Shown: piece after piece, positions 63,058 to 64,000 of the stretch
How the letters are laid out: each line of letters begins with the position of its first letter
Numbering within the stretch: the first letter of the stretch is position 1
Origin: Myxococcales bacterium
GTDB taxonomy: Bacteria; Myxococcota_A; Bradymonadia; UBA7976; UBA1532
Reading direction: 5' to 3'
Assembly (NCBI GenBank): GCA_020633555.1
Contig: JACKDL010000008.1
Span: 62,001-126,000 of the forward strand
Length of the DNA stretch: 64,000 bases
The notes under the pieces: model-generated
The model's input: only the letters and a program-made list of their open reading frames with translations
Told to the model about the DNA's origin: nothing
The model's database searches: none
Position numbers and translations under genes: made by a program

Positions 63058-63147
63058 GCCCCCCGACTGCGCGGCTGCTGACGCCAGAAACCCTCCCGTT
63101 TTCGGGTACTTGAACTGCGACATCGCCAACGCGCGGGCGCTGGCCGC

Positions 63148-63199
63148 CGTTAACCGCTCCGCCGGGGTTAACGACGCTGCTTAACGTTTGTGGTTAACG
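63148..63199. promoter_or_regulatory. Upstream activator-like dyad and repeats (GGTTAACG)
   Basis: CGTTAACC (63148-63155), 10-base spacer, GGTTAACG (63166-63173) is a perfect dyad; TTAACG at 63181 and another GGTTAACG at 63192-63199 follow. The cluster lies about 120-170 bp upstream of the predicted sigma-54 start, where enhancer-binding proteins usually bind, in a locally AT-richer region. The rest of 62983-63297 also holds the palindrome GCCGGCG-TG-CGCCGGC at 63003. Confidence 0.5.
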
Positions 63200-63297
63200 C
63201 CCACCGGCCGCGGTGACGGGGTGTTCCCCGATCGGTGACACCGCCCTCAGGTCGCCTCGAAACGCCTGTTTTGAATCAGATTTTCACTTCAGGAGTG

Positions 63298-64000
63298 TCA
63301 CTGCTTCGGGCCTGGGAACCCCGTGGCCCGCGCCAGCAGGCCGTCCGCCACGGCCTCGAGCATGGCCGCGCTCACCGCGGGCGCTGAGGCGCAGATCGTC
63401 AAGGCCAGCGCCCCGCCGTGGGCCGCCGCGAACAGGCCCAGATCCGCCCAGGGCGCCACGGCCGCGGCCACGGTCAGCCGCTGGACGGTCAGCGAGCCGA
63501 GGGCGGCGGGCACCTCCAGGGTCGGCAGCGCCAGGCGGATCCCGGGGGTGCACCGCCGCAGCAGGCGTCCCACGATCCCCACCCCCAGCACGCCGAGCAC
63601 CCGCCCCATCAGCCGCCAACGGTACGGCTGATCCAGCTCGGCGTCGCCGCGCGCCTTGGCCGCGTCGAGCTGCCCCTGGACCTCCCGGGCCATGCCCCAG
63701 AAGCCGCTGTCCAGCGTCAGGGCGTGCACCGTGCTCATCTGGGCGGGGTACAGACCCACGGCGTCCTTGGGGTGAGGCCGCAGGGCGTCGCGCCGGTCCA
63801 CCGGGTGCCGCAACAGCACCGCGTGATCCACCGCGTTCACCTGCCGCAGCGCAAACAGCAGCGCCGCCGCCACTGCGCTGTAGAGGGACACCCCCGCCTG
63901 CCCCGCGGCGGCCGTCAGCGCCTTGGTCTGGGCCGGGGTCAGCGCGCGCGCCACCACCCGGGTGGTGCGGGCCTCGGGCGCCACCCGCTTCACCGCCGGG
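63298..64000 (-). CDS. Condensation-domain-like acyltransferase (partial, N-terminus beyond window)
   Basis: The frame is open to the right edge (234 codons seen), so only the C-terminal half is present. It reads like the second half of a condensation/PapA/wax-ester-synthase-type acyltransferase: ALTPAQTKALTAAAGQAGVS (linker helix), LYSAVAAALLFALRQ, LLRHPVDRRDALRP, GFWGMAREVQGQLDAAKARG, and the end ADLGLFAAAHGGALALTICA with ISAAMLEAV-like helix (SAAMLEAVADGLLARATG). The catalytic HHxxxDG would lie outside the window. No NRPS or PKS modules are visible on this side; a stand-alone acyltransferase is as likely. Confidence 0.75.
   Translation of the reverse strand, partial: PAVKRVAPEARTTRVVARALTPAQTKALTAAAGQAGVSLYSAVAAALLFALRQVNAVDHAVLLRHPVDRRDALRPHPKDAVGLYPAQMSTVHALTLDSGFWGMAREVQGQLDAAKARGDAELDQPYRWRLMGRVLGVLGVGIVGRLLRRCTPGIRLALPTLEVPAALGSLTVQRLTVAAAVAPWADLGLFAAAHGGALALTICASAPAVSAAMLEAVADGLLARATGFPGPKQ

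Overview
The window is about 64 kb of very GC-rich DNA (roughly 70-75% by eye) with dense genes, GTG starts, many 1-4 bp gene overlaps and almost no mobile DNA. An AgmX-type motility protein, a eukaryote-like Ser/Thr kinase, a PilB/GspE ATPase fused to a receiver, a fused LysAC protein, a glutaminyl-tRNA synthetase with a YqeY tail and a large set of secreted lipoproteins with Gly-rich linkers, Cys-rich repeats, thrombospondin-3 repeats and collagen-like tracts all point to a myxobacterium-like member of the Myxococcota (former Deltaproteobacteria). The order cannot be fixed from this sequence alone. I saw no rRNA, tRNA or CRISPR array.

Layout. 1-8.1 kb (minus): a thrombospondin-3 lipoprotein coupled to a collagen-like surface protein, two overlapping cyclic-nucleotide-binding proteins, a thioredoxin-like lipoprotein, apaG, a crotonase and a GYF/AgmX protein. 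8.2-13.2 kb: a GH113-like hydrolase, a frameshifted membrane protein, rimO and a TULIP-like lipoprotein. 13.3-22 kb: a giant lipoprotein with about 47 Cys-rich units, divergent from a second collagen-like protein that is coupled to a HEAT-repeat lipoprotein. 22-27.2 kb (plus): SDR, NUDIX and NRDE genes, then a DUF692 (MNIO) gene overlapping its partner gene, then a four-repeat secreted protein. 27.3-34.3 kb: a lipoprotein, a large membrane AAA-type ATPase followed by an MscS channel, and a Ser/Thr kinase. 34.3-40.1 kb: a SirB1-like protein, a histidine kinase overlapping a GspE/PilB-receiver fusion, and a cytidylate-kinase-like protein. 40.1-48.5 kb: a Gly-Phe-rich lipoprotein, a POT transporter with a palindromic operator, an MTH1-like NUDIX, a sterol desaturase/HTTM pair, and a DUF2288-Lrp pair divergent from a methionine gamma-lyase-like enzyme. 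48.5-49.5 kb is the only disturbed stretch: a 33-bp tandem repeat, an IS3-type remnant and strong palindromes. 49.5-64 kb: GtrA, a Cys-repeat lipoprotein, LysAC with a degenerate kinase half, an esterase, a sigma-54 activator, glnS, a 3'-5' exonuclease/HAD/cupin operon, a surface octaheme cytochrome with a candidate sigma-54 promoter, and a truncated condensation-domain protein.

How the genes fit together. The dominant theme is the cell surface: at least nine secreted lipoproteins or exported proteins made of repeats. A second theme is signalling to machines: the histidine kinase next to the GspE-receiver fusion, the two cNMP-binding proteins, and an ATPase next to MscS. The best candidates for undescribed biology are the MNIO-partner pair without a visible Cys-containing precursor, the ATPase-MscS pair, the histidine kinase/GspE-receiver unit, the LysAC protein with a dead-looking kinase, and the octaheme cytochrome fused to Cys-rich repeats behind a sigma-54-like promoter and a GGTTAACG dyad. 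Several genes carry a recurring TTGACC-like -35 with a (G/T)ACNNT-like -10, and a few appear to be leaderless.
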